From positions 1-17,613 of the forward strand of contig JACSSB010000241.1 in assembly GCA_014879435.1 (NCBI GenBank): a DNA stretch of 17,613 nucleotides. The letters run 5' to 3'. Every line of letters begins with the position of its first letter. The first letter of the stretch is position 1. Shown here in pieces: positions 5,643 through 14,147 of the stretch. Source of the DNA: Phycisphaerales bacterium. Lineage in GTDB: Bacteria; Pseudomonadota; Gammaproteobacteria; Competibacterales; Competibacteraceae. Both the position numbers and the translations under genes were made by a program. The notes under the pieces were generated by a model. That model saw only the letters and a list, made by a program, of their open reading frames with translations, did no database searches and was not told the origin of the DNA.

Positions 5643-8600
5643 ATGGCTGAACGAAATCTGGTTCTACAGCTACTGATCACAGCGAAGGACACCGCAAGTA
5701 GCGGGCTTGGGAAGCTGCTTGGCCTGCTTACCACGATTCAAACTCTGCTGCTTGGATTCGTCGGCATCAAGGCGTTTTCGAGCCTAGTCGATGATGCCGC
5801 CGAATTTGAGGCGCAGCTTGATGCGGTGGCTACCAAGGGCGGCTACACCGCGCAAGAAATGGCGGTCGTCTCTGAAAAAGTCTCGCAAGTTGCGCGTGAC
5901 TTTAATGTGACCGGGACGGAAGCGGGTCAGGCGCTAGAAGTGTTGGCCGCCGCCGGACTCAGTGCCTCTGATGCGTTGGCGGCGCTGCCTGCGGTGCTGG
6001 CGCTCGCTAAAAACGAAGGGGTTGGCTTTGAGCAATCCGCGAGCCTGATCAGTAACAGCCTTGCGGTGATGGGGCTGGGCTTCGATCAAGCCGGGCGCAT
6101 GGCTGATGCGCTCACGCAAGGCGCGAATATCTCCAAGACTTCTGCAGTAGCGCTGGGCGCGGCGCTAGTAGAGGCAGGAGCCGGGGCCAAAGCGGCAGGG
6201 CTGGGATTAGAACAGACCGTCGCGATCCTCGCCGCCTTCGCAAAAAATGGGCTGGAAGGGGAGAAGGCGGGGACTGCACTCAGAAACATTTTCGATCAAC
6301 TGGCGGACCCCACAAGCAAAGCACGAGAAGAACTGGCGAATATCGGTATCACCACCGGCAACGCGGGCGACGCGCTGAACCAATTGGCGAAAGTACCGCT
6401 GCCCCTGGCGCAAAAAGCCATCAATGCCTTCGGCACCGAAGCAGGTCCGGCACTACGTGCGTATCTCAACGAAGGCGAGGAAGGGATTCAAGGTTACCTC
6501 GATCAGCTTCAGGGGATCGAAGGCGTCGCTTATGACGCGAGCAAGAGTCTTTCCGACAATCTATTAGGTGCACTAGATGGGCTATCGTCAATCTGGGACG
6601 AAGTCAAGCGACGCCTCGCAGAGCCGCTGCTCAAGCCGCTGAAAGAACAATCGGATGCGCTGTCTGCATCGCTAAAATCGTTCGTTGATTCTGGGGTGTT
6701 GTCTTCTATAGCGACCGGATTCGCGGATGCTTTTGTTGGTGGGCTGAACGCGGCAAAGACTTTTGTCGGTGCGGTGGATTTGACGCCGATTGCCGTAGGG
6801 TTTGAACGTCTCAAGGCGGCGGCCGCATCAGCCGCCAACACGCTGGGGTCTTTGCTGCCCTCTTCGGCTTCGGCGGGGGCCGCAGCGGGCGCAGCGCTGA
6901 TGACGGTCATGGAGAATCTGGTGGCGCTGGTCGGGGCGGGCCTTGCAGCGGCGGGAGCCAGAGCCGTGCAGTCCCTCGCCTCCATGGCGGCCAGCACCTA
7001 TCAATGGGTGACGGCACAGATTGTGGCCCGCGAAGCCGCCCGTGATCAAACGTTGCTGATGGAGGCGCAACGGCAAGAGGCGATCCGCCTTGCGCAAGTG
7101 CAGGTTGCGGCGGCCCAGGCCGTGCTGAACAAAGCGCTCGCCGAGCGCGCGCATGCGGCTGCGGTATTGGTCGCCATGGAGGCCAATCTCGGTTATGGCG
7201 TGTCTGAGGCCGAGGTGGCCGCTGCTCGCACGGCAAATGTCGCGGCCGGTAATGCGGCAATGGCGGCCAATGCGCGGCTAGCTGCTGCCAATGAAGCGCT
7301 GAGTGTCGCCAATACTGCCGCTGCGGCCAGTACGACGTTGTTATCGCGGGCGATGACTTTCTTGGCCGGGCCGGGGGGATTGATCCTCGCTGCTGTGGGC
7401 GCATTCGCGCTGTTGTTCACTGCAACCGATAAGCAAAAGCCATCTACAGATGCCTTGGCGAAATCGACGGATGAATACGCCCAAGCCTTGCGCACTCAAA
7501 CCGAGTGGCAAATCAAAGCTGCCAACGTCGATATCAGCAAACAGATCCAGCAACAGCAGATGCTGATCGACAAGGCGGCCGAACAGGTCAAGTGGGCACG
7601 CCTGGCGCTCATTGATGTGGACTTGCTCAAGCAAGGAGAGGAAGAGCGCGCCAAGGTTCAGGATCGGCTGGCAGTGGCCATGGCTGCGCTGGAGACGGAA
7701 CAACAAAAGTTGCAAGGGCTGGAAGCGCGGCGAGGGCAAGGGCTGAAAGAGCTGGAGGATCGGCAGAACGGGGTGGCCGATGCGCTCAAAGCCACCGAGG
7801 CGCGGATGGCTCCGTATCAAACGGCGCTCGATGCCGCGAATAAAGCACATTCGGATGCAGTGGCCCGACTGAATGAGTTAGAACCAGGGATGAAGGGGTT
7901 CGGCGCGGCGGTCAGCGCGGTGCAGGAAGCGAACGATGGCGTTGCCCTGGCACAAGCACGCTATAACGCCGAGCTGCAAAACCTGATGCGTGGATTACCA
8001 GAGGCCACGGATCAGTCCAAAAACTTGGCGATTCAGCAAGCCCTGTCGGCGCAACAACTGGCGACCCAAGCGGAAAAAACCAAGGAGGCAGCGGACGGGG
8101 CTGACCAGCTCGCACAGTCGATCAGCAAGACCGCTGCGGCGGAAATCGAGGCGCTGAAGGCAGAACGGGATCTGGCTTTGGCGCGGGGTGATTCAGCTAC
8201 TGCTGGGCGGTTATCGGCGGAGATTGCCGAACGGGAACGTGTCGCAGTGCAGGACAGCGCGCAAGCATTACAGGCTTCCGCCACGGCGGCACGGATAGCC
8301 TTAGAGGCAAAGCAAAAAGCCGCCACCGCAGCGGGGGATAATACCGCTAAAACCCTTCAAGAGATCGAGGCTCTAAAGGCGGAAGTGGCACAGAAGGAAG
8401 CATCGGCACGTACCGCAACAGCACGCGCTCAAACCCTAGAAAGCGAATCCGCGCAAGAGACACGGCTCTTGACTGCGTTGCAAGGCAGTATCCGCACTGC
8501 CTACGAATTGGCAAAGGCGAAAGGGAACGAGCTGGAAGCGCGGCAGCTCTTGATCATCGCTGCGCAGACTGAGGCGCGGCTAGCGCAACTGAACGCTGAA

Positions 8601-9935
8601 AAGAAGCGGATCGAGCTGGATGCCGCCATTGAGGTAACAAAAACGATTCAAAAGGAAATCGAAGAACGGCAAGCCGCAGGGGAGGTGATCGATTCCGTCA
8701 CGATGCAGCGGCTGAAATCGGCCACGGTCGCACAACAGGTCGCTTCCATTGAGGCTCAGGCCGCTGGGCAAACTGCGGAGGCGGAAGTCAAGAAGGCGGC
8801 GGCAGCGCAACTGGGCGGGCTGGCACAACAGCAAGCTGGACAGCAGGCTCAGAAAAACACCGAACAAACAGGGGAAAATACTCGGGCTATCGAAGCGAAC
8901 AGCGAGGCGCAAGGAGAAAATGCCAAACATGCAGCCAGTACGACCGATGCGAACAAGCAGCTCGCTGAATATCTTGCTGCCACTCGATCAGAGATGGATG
9001 GGCTATCGAAATCTGCACGCCGCTATTTCGAGGCGATATTCACGACGACGCTGGCACACCAAGGATTCGAGGGGGCATATCGGGCATCGATAAAAGCACA
9101 GCGCGAATTCAACGATGGGCTGAATGCAGGCAGCGAAGCATTGGCAGAGCATCGTGAAAAATTCACACAAGCGGTCGAAGCGGAAGACCAAGCGAGCGAA
9201 AAACTATTGTTTGCGATGAATGGATTCAGGAAAGCCGAGGCGGCTATTGAGCTTGCAGCAGCTCGAACACAAATGGCGTATCACGAGCAAGCAGCAGCAG
9301 CCGAAGAACTCAAGATACAGCTCGAAAATATGGGGTCGTCTGGAGTCAATGCCACGAATCTGCTGGCCTACGCCGCGAAGCAAGCAGATAGCGCATTTAC
9401 TCTATTGGATGAAGAAGATTTGTCTGGCCTTCGTTCAGCGCTCGAAGAAGCAACCCAAAAAATCAAGGAAATGCGCGAAGAGACGCAGGACGCCCGCGAC
9501 GAAATCGCCCGTCTCAACGCCGAGATCGCCGAGGAAAGTGGGCAATCTGAAAAAGCCGCGCTACTCAAGCAGCAGCTCGATTATCAAACTGCACTCGCGG
9601 AGATCGAAGCCAAGCGCGCTGCCGCTGAGGCCGCAGGAAATCGCGAATTGATCGCGCTCTACGACGAACAAGCCCGCAAGCTCGCCGAGCTGAATGCGCT
9701 GAAAGAGAAAAACATCAAAGCGGATGCCGATGCCAAGAAGAACAACACCTCGACGACATCCAGCACCAATACCACCAGCACGACCACCCGCAGCGGTGGC
9801 GGTGGCGGTGGTATCAGCTCTGGGACCACCATCAATAACATCTTTAATATAGAAAATAAGGATTTAATTTCTGAAAAGGTAGTGAGAGAAAAAGTTCTAC
9901 CGATCATTGATCGTACTAACCGCTTGCGCTCCTGA
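5643..9935 (+). CDS. Tail tape measure protein (TP901 core family)
   Basis: This 1430-residue protein sets tail length and is ejected with the DNA. Residues 25-48 are hydrophobic. A TP901/PhageMin_Tail-like core follows at about 54-310, with VATKGGYTAQEMAVVSEKVSQVA, repeated Ala/Gly helices (EVLAAAGLSASDALAALPAVLALA; SISNSLAVMGLGF-like segment) and NGLEGEKAGTALRNIFDQLADP. A second transmembrane-like helix, GPGGLILAAVGAFALLF, lies near 573-592. From 600 to about 1360 the protein is almost continuous coiled coil rich in Ala, Glu, Lys and Gln. A Thr/Ser/Asn then Gly linker (about 1366-1391) precedes the C-terminal NIFNIENKDLISEKVVREKVLPIIDRTNRLRS. At roughly 0.15 nm per residue a tail near 200 nm is expected. 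The last 34 codons are strikingly AT-rich. The gene starts 35 bp after the tail tube stop, with a weak ribosome site and no chaperone genes between. Confidence 0.9.
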   Translation: MAERNLVLQLLITAKDTASSGLGKLLGLLTTIQTLLLGFVGIKAFSSLVDDAAEFEAQLDAVATKGGYTAQEMAVVSEKVSQVARDFNVTGTEAGQALEVLAAAGLSASDALAALPAVLALAKNEGVGFEQSASLISNSLAVMGLGFDQAGRMADALTQGANISKTSAVALGAALVEAGAGAKAAGLGLEQTVAILAAFAKNGLEGEKAGTALRNIFDQLADPTSKAREELANIGITTGNAGDALNQLAKVPLPLAQKAINAFGTEAGPALRAYLNEGEEGIQGYLDQLQGIEGVAYDASKSLSDNLLGALDGLSSIWDEVKRRLAEPLLKPLKEQSDALSASLKSFVDSGVLSSIATGFADAFVGGLNAAKTFVGAVDLTPIAVGFERLKAAAASAANTLGSLLPSSASAGAAAGAALMTVMENLVALVGAGLAAAGARAVQSLASMAASTYQWVTAQIVAREAARDQTLLMEAQRQEAIRLAQVQVAAAQAVLNKALAERAHAAAVLVAMEANLGYGVSEAEVAAARTANVAAGNAAMAANARLAAANEALSVANTAAAASTTLLSRAMTFLAGPGGLILAAVGAFALLFTATDKQKPSTDALAKSTDEYAQALRTQTEWQIKAANVDISKQIQQQQMLIDKAAEQVKWARLALIDVDLLKQGEEERAKVQDRLAVAMAALETEQQKLQGLEARRGQGLKELEDRQNGVADALKATEARMAPYQTALDAANKAHSDAVARLNELEPGMKGFGAAVSAVQEANDGVALAQARYNAELQNLMRGLPEATDQSKNLAIQQALSAQQLATQAEKTKEAADGADQLAQSISKTAAAEIEALKAERDLALARGDSATAGRLSAEIAERERVAVQDSAQALQASATAARIALEAKQKAATAAGDNTAKTLQEIEALKAEVAQKEASARTATARAQTLESESAQETRLLTALQGSIRTAYELAKAKGNELEARQLLIIAAQTEARLAQLNAEKKRIELDAAIEVTKTIQKEIEERQAAGEVIDSVTMQRLKSATVAQQVASIEAQAAGQTAEAEVKKAAAAQLGGLAQQQAGQQAQKNTEQTGENTRAIEANSEAQGENAKHAASTTDANKQLAEYLAATRSEMDGLSKSARRYFEAIFTTTLAHQGFEGAYRASIKAQREFNDGLNAGSEALAEHREKFTQAVEAEDQASEKLLFAMNGFRKAEAAIELAAARTQMAYHEQAAAAEELKIQLENMGSSGVNATNLLAYAAKQADSAFTLLDEEDLSGLRSALEEATQKIKEMREETQDARDEIARLNAEIAEESGQSEKAALLKQQLDYQTALAEIEAKRAAAEAAGNRELIALYDEQARKLAELNALKEKNIKADADAKKNNTSTTSSTNTTSTTTRSGGGGGGISSGTTINNIFNIENKDLISEKVVREKVLPIIDRTNRLRS

Positions 9936-9943
9936 GACCCCCC

Positions 9944-12900
9944 ATGACTTCATGCCAACGCATCCTCGCTGACATCAACAACGCTCTCACTACTGCCGAT
10001 TTGACTGCCAGCTCCGTCCGCCCTGCTTCCCGCCAAGTCTTTCGCCAACAGACCGTGCGAAACGGGAACGGCGAGGTGGTACTGCGTGGAGGCTACATCG
10101 GCATCGACGATGCCACAGTAGAGATCGAGATACGCGAAGCCTCCGGCGCAGTGGCCCGCGTCACGCAGCCCGTTTTTTCTGGTGCTGGCAACGGCACGAT
10201 GACGCAGCCGACAGCAGAAGATGGGACCGAGAGCCAGGTTCTCACAGTCACGTTGGTGGATCGTGGCACTGACACACAACCGGCCCGACTTGCGATCTAC
10301 GCGGACCTAGTGCTGGTAGCCAAGAATGGCGGCGAAGATGGAAACGCGATCCGGCTGACGGTGACGCCGGATCTGACTCTGGGCGCGGCCATCGGCTCGA
10401 CAGTGATGGAACTCTCAAAAGGGGCCAGCGAGTTCGATAATGCCCGCCTCGACTTCGGCGCAGTGGCCTTAGATGCAGACGGCATCATCCCCGCTGCCGC
10501 GCCGCGCATTGTCTTCAGCGACGATCAATCCCTCGTGTATCGGCACTACAAGCGCTGGTCCGATGGCCGTTGGCTGTATGGCTTCACGCCACCACTAGCT
10601 CGGGATATCCCCGCTGGCGCTTCGGTGAAACCGGTGACCGGCACTTACGACGTGACCGTCACTCTCGGCGCAACGTTCGAGGTGTACGAGGACATTACGA
10701 CGCTGTATGACTGGCTCCGCGCCATGGCCGGGTCGGCGCTGCTCGCAGTAGAGGGCGTGATTGCGAATGACCGCCAGCCGAACGGCCAAGCGGCTATCGA
10801 TCTGCCGCTACGGACGGATGCGTGGGTAGAAAGCACGAGCGGCCTGAGCGGGTTCGCAGCGACCTGCGATACCGACCTGGGTAACGACACGATCACGCTG
10901 TCTTGCGAAGGTGGCGGTTTCAACTCAGAACGTTGGACGGTTACCAGTGCCGCCGAGGGGCAGCTTGCCGAGGCGATAACGGGCGTGCCCTATCACGACC
11001 GTGTGCGATTCCAGATCCCCGAGAAAGATGCGGGCAGCGTGCCGGAACCGATCCGGCTCGCTAGCGTGCGCTATGCGTCTCGTGCTGAAGGCGATCCAGC
11101 GCCGCCGCCGCTGGGGGTCAAGCTGGCAACCCTGGGCGCTCACGCTGTCGCCCAGACTTTGACGTTGACGTACAAGGCCCGCCCGGACTCCGCATGCAGT
11201 ATTGATGATGTGTTGCCATCCGGCGCGGTTTTGCCAGAACTACTTGGATTGGAGAGCAATGATGTGGCGACATTAGACCCGGAGCTAAAGGCTCGACTCC
11301 AGGCGCTATACGAATACCGCAAGGAGTTCGCGGTAGACAACAGCGCCATCTTTCCCACGCCATCTACTATCGCCCCACGCTATCGCGGCACAGCCATAAA
11401 GCCCGGTGAAACGGATCGCGTCGCGTATTTCCACGCCGACGCGGACGCAAACCGCTGGCGCGATTTCCACGCCAGCGAAGGCTGGTCCGTAACGATGAGC
11501 GCGACGCCACAAGCAGCTTTCAACGCAATCGTCGAGCGCGCACCAAGCACCGCGTATGTACTGAATGATTGGCAACTGGTCACGCTGCCAGTGTCTGGCG
11601 CGCAGCAGTGGTGGAAAGTGACTACGGCGGGGACTTCATCTAGTTCCGCCGCGTCACCGTTTTACACTGGGACCATCAGATCTTCTGGAACCCTGTGGGA
11701 CGGGTCGGTGTTCTGGGGCGCTCAAGGTACAAACGCGCCTTCAACCTGGGGGTATGGCGGCACACTGGTAAACCGTGGGGCATGGGCCCCTAATACCATC
11801 TATACCGTCAATAGCACCAGCCCAACAAGCACGGATTACGTCACGGTTGGCGGGAACTACTTTAGTTGCGGCAGTTCCGGCAAATCAGGGGCCACGACCG
11901 ACCCATTCTATGCCTGGGCATTCAAGGCCAGTCCCGTTACTGACGGCACGGTGGTCTGGACCAAGCAGGACACCGGCCCAACGGGCAATGTATGGACAGC
12001 GGGCAAGAGCGTAGCGGCTAACAGCTACTACCAACCTGCTGGACAAAACTACTACTACGTCGCAACCGGCACCGCGACCACCGGGCAAGTCGAGCCGCCT
12101 TGGGGTACTGCGGATGTACTGCAAGACGGCGCGGTGACGTGGCAGCTCGTGTCCCACTATCAAGCCCAAACCTTCAGCTTGAGCGGGGCTGACCTCACTT
12201 TCATTGATTCCGTTTTAGGTATTTTGGCGCAGTGTCTCCACAAGATTTATCTCGTTTCGGATGCGCGAGATTCTTGGGATACGCTGTGGCTCACGACTCA
12301 AAACGAACTCGACACGGTGTTCAAGATCGGCGGCCCGACCGAACAAGTCACATACCAGCCTGCATTCTTGGAACGCTATCGTTCGCGCTGTGATGTGGTG
12401 CTCATTGAAGCGGGGATCGAGCCGGGAAAATTTGAGGCCGGATCATTAGGATCGATGGTCTGGCCGGACCCTGGCGATAAATACTGGTGGGAGTTTGAGG
12501 GATCGAATTACCTGCCACTTTTCACGAATGTCACTTATCACTCGTGCCGCAAGTCGGCAGATGGCACCCCTGTCTCGACACAAGAGTTTGCATTCGCTCT
12601 GGTGACGGGGTGCACAGGGCGGCTGGAAGAAGGCGATAGCGTCACTATCGTTATCGGCCAAGACGGCGTGGGCTACGCCGTCGGTACTGCGGTACAGATT
12701 GTCATCGCAGGCGCAGCACCGCTGGCGCTAGCCGGTGGCCGCGCAGGCACCGATACGCTGACCTGGGCGGTCACCGGGTCGGCGGCTGGCGTGCTCCCTG
12801 ATTATGCGCTGACGCTGAGCGAACCATGGTATGCCGCCAGCGGCATCGCATTTGGCATCAAGCGAGGCGGCATCCCGTTCGCGCTCGGCGATGTCTTCCG

Positions 12901-13753
12901 TTTTTCCGTCGAAGCGGGTGGACGCTGGCGGTGGCGGAAAGACGACGACGACTGGAGCACTGATCTCCCCTTGGCCGCGAGCGCGGCATTGGCTGACGGA
13001 TTGGAAGCGGTGTTCACCGAGGGCGCTGCGCCCAGCTTTGTCGCTGGCGATGTACACCGCTTTCGCGTGCGCCAGCCCTATAGCCCGCTGCACGCGCTCA
13101 GTGCTGACGATTCCGCGTGGCAGTGGTCGAGCGATTGGGCGACGCTCCGGTTTGACTTCGGCTCTGATCAGGCAATCGAGGCCGTGGGCGTGCTGCGGCA
13201 TACGCTCACGGCGTCTGCTGTCGTCACGGTCGAAGTGCTGGGCGCGGCTAATGCGCTGCTCGCAGCGATCCTTCTTCCGGTCTCCCATGGCCCGCTCCTG
13301 TCGTTCATTGATCCGCCAATCCCGGATGCGCGGGCCATTCGGCTCGTCATCACAGGCGCGATCGGCATGAGTATCGGCTGGGTGTACGCGGGCGTGCCGT
13401 GGGCTGCCGAAAACTCGGCCAACCGGTGCGTGCTGCGGAGAGTCTACGCGCTAGAGCGCAGCGACGGGATTAACCCGGCTGGCACCTATCTGGGCGCGGG
13501 TAGAGACGGTGAGCTTGGGTGGGACGACTGGTTTCTGCCCGCCGACCTGACTTCGCTGCTGGCGCTCATGGACGACGTGAAATCCAAGGGCGATCTGCCG
13601 GTGGTAGTCGTGCCGAATCTCAGCGACACGCAAGACGCAGCGCTGGTCCGCATTGCAACCGATTCACTCGAAATCACTGACGAATACCGATTTCAAGATG
13701 AGACCACGCGACAGATGAGCCTCACGCTCCCGCTGTCTGCCGTTTCCGTATGA
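9944..13753 (+). CDS. Large tail-tip / adsorption protein with carbohydrate-binding-like repeats
   Basis: This 1269-residue protein lies 8 bp after the tape measure gene, where distal tail and host-binding proteins are encoded. Residues 1-400 are beta-rich and resemble tail structural domains (LRGGYIGIDDATVEIEIREASG; NAIRLTVTPDL). Residues 534-733 hold three repeats with aromatic residues ending in DG-[S/T/A]-V-x-W (W at 591, 672, 733), like small carbohydrate-binding modules in phage fibres. A following domain (LTFIDSVLGILAQCLHKIYLVSD) leads to beta-rich parts with two related segments, GGIPFALGDVFRFSVEAG and GAAPSFVAGDVHRFRVRQP. Residues about 1050-1155 look like a discoidin/galactose-binding-type beta sandwich (LRFDFGSDQAIEAVGVLRH). 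No signal peptide, protease or lysozyme motif is visible. Binding of a cell-surface sugar is an inference. The start ATG has almost no Shine-Dalgarno (CCTGAGACCCCCC), so coupling to the upstream stop is likely. Confidence 0.65.
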   Translation: MTSCQRILADINNALTTADLTASSVRPASRQVFRQQTVRNGNGEVVLRGGYIGIDDATVEIEIREASGAVARVTQPVFSGAGNGTMTQPTAEDGTESQVLTVTLVDRGTDTQPARLAIYADLVLVAKNGGEDGNAIRLTVTPDLTLGAAIGSTVMELSKGASEFDNARLDFGAVALDADGIIPAAAPRIVFSDDQSLVYRHYKRWSDGRWLYGFTPPLARDIPAGASVKPVTGTYDVTVTLGATFEVYEDITTLYDWLRAMAGSALLAVEGVIANDRQPNGQAAIDLPLRTDAWVESTSGLSGFAATCDTDLGNDTITLSCEGGGFNSERWTVTSAAEGQLAEAITGVPYHDRVRFQIPEKDAGSVPEPIRLASVRYASRAEGDPAPPPLGVKLATLGAHAVAQTLTLTYKARPDSACSIDDVLPSGAVLPELLGLESNDVATLDPELKARLQALYEYRKEFAVDNSAIFPTPSTIAPRYRGTAIKPGETDRVAYFHADADANRWRDFHASEGWSVTMSATPQAAFNAIVERAPSTAYVLNDWQLVTLPVSGAQQWWKVTTAGTSSSSAASPFYTGTIRSSGTLWDGSVFWGAQGTNAPSTWGYGGTLVNRGAWAPNTIYTVNSTSPTSTDYVTVGGNYFSCGSSGKSGATTDPFYAWAFKASPVTDGTVVWTKQDTGPTGNVWTAGKSVAANSYYQPAGQNYYYVATGTATTGQVEPPWGTADVLQDGAVTWQLVSHYQAQTFSLSGADLTFIDSVLGILAQCLHKIYLVSDARDSWDTLWLTTQNELDTVFKIGGPTEQVTYQPAFLERYRSRCDVVLIEAGIEPGKFEAGSLGSMVWPDPGDKYWWEFEGSNYLPLFTNVTYHSCRKSADGTPVSTQEFAFALVTGCTGRLEEGDSVTIVIGQDGVGYAVGTAVQIVIAGAAPLALAGGRAGTDTLTWAVTGSAAGVLPDYALTLSEPWYAASGIAFGIKRGGIPFALGDVFRFSVEAGGRWRWRKDDDDWSTDLPLAASAALADGLEAVFTEGAAPSFVAGDVHRFRVRQPYSPLHALSADDSAWQWSSDWATLRFDFGSDQAIEAVGVLRHTLTASAVVTVEVLGAANALLAAILLPVSHGPLLSFIDPPIPDARAIRLVITGAIGMSIGWVYAGVPWAAENSANRCVLRRVYALERSDGINPAGTYLGAGRDGELGWDDWFLPADLTSLLALMDDVKSKGDLPVVVVPNLSDTQDAALVRIATDSLEITDEYRFQDETTRQMSLTLPLSAVSV
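11543..12142 (+). repeat. Three tandem carbohydrate-binding-like modules in the tail-tip gene
   Basis: The repeats cover residues 534-591, 614-672 and 684-733 of the 1269-residue protein. Each has an N-terminal aromatic or 'Y-V-N' start, a central G-T-S or G-K-S-G turn, a Pro followed by Phe or Trp, and a closing DG-x-V-x-W. They are 50-59 residues long and diverged in sequence, so they are protein-level rather than recent DNA repeats. Similar W...DG-VxW modules are known from phage tail fibres and CBM5/12-like domains. Confidence 0.6.
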
Positions 13754-13769
13754 CTTTTACGAGGCCAGC

Positions 13770-14117
13770 ATGGCAACAACTGTAGCTTTCAAAAACCTGC
13801 TTCTAAACGCCAGCGACATTGACACGCTCAGCTTGCATTCGGGTGATCCAGGCGCAACCGGTACAGCAAATGAAGTGGCCGGTGGCGGCTACACAAGAAA
13901 GAGCATCGCATTCGCGGCGGCGGCGAATGGCGCACGGGCGATGAGCGCAGACGTGGATTTCAGCACGCCCGCGAACCAGCCGGTGACCTACCTCGGCTTT
14001 TGGACAGGCTCGACATTTCGCAGCGCAAAGCCGGTCGTCGGCGACATGTCGGCGAATGCGTCTGGGCAGTATCGGGTCACGACCGATACCGTACTCTCCC
14101 TCGTCGATTTGGCCTGA
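13770..14117 (+). CDS. Small tail-fibre-like structural protein
   Basis: This 115-residue protein starts MATTVAFKNLLLNASDIDTLSLHSGDPGATGTANEV. The sequence LSLHSGDPG-TG, then GGGYTRKSIAF (residues about 37-47), PVTYLGFWTGSTF (about 70-83) and a C-terminal beta strand RVTTDTVLSLVDL follow the pattern of a common family of small phage structural proteins: 'LHTADPG..G..E..GG.Y.R....F', then 'H.G.W', then a closing strand. These are usually annotated as tail-fibre-like or virion proteins of unknown exact role. GAGG at 13761-13764 is a good ribosome site 5 bases before the ATG. It lies 16 bp after the large tail-tip gene and is probably in the same transcript. The family is fairly certain, the role in the particle is not. 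Confidence 0.65.
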   Translation: MATTVAFKNLLLNASDIDTLSLHSGDPGATGTANEVAGGGYTRKSIAFAAAANGARAMSADVDFSTPANQPVTYLGFWTGSTFRSAKPVVGDMSANASGQYRVTTDTVLSLVDLA

Positions 14118-14123
14118 TCTGAC

Positions 14124-14138
14124 CTATATATAAGGAGT
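14124..14138 (+). promoter_or_regulatory. Translation start element CTATATATAAGGAGT (second copy)
   Basis: This is identical over 15 bases to the element at 1100-1114 on the other strand. The AAGGAG part (14132-14137) is a Shine-Dalgarno 10 bases before the ATG at 14148, a somewhat long spacing. The TATATAT could act as a -10 for a promoter inside the tail operon, but I see no clear -35 upstream, as that region codes for the previous gene. Confidence 0.5.
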
Positions 14139-14147
14139 GAGTAGCTC

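Noticed and set aside
12728..13288. Paired long open frames on both strands inside the 1269-residue gene.
   Set aside because: Both are mirror frames of a GC-rich gene. The protein in the main frame has continuous domain-like sequence and the alternatives do not.
9944..13753. A diversity-generating retroelement acting on the large tail-tip gene.
   Set aside because: No reverse transcriptase and no template repeat are visible in the window, and the internal repeats are diverged modules rather than variable copies of a template.
1100..14138. The two opposite copies of CTATATATAAGGAGT as crossover sites for an inversion that created the divergent arms.
   Set aside because: Inverting the segment between them would still leave genes on both strands, and 15 bp that includes a common ribosome site is weak support for recombination.
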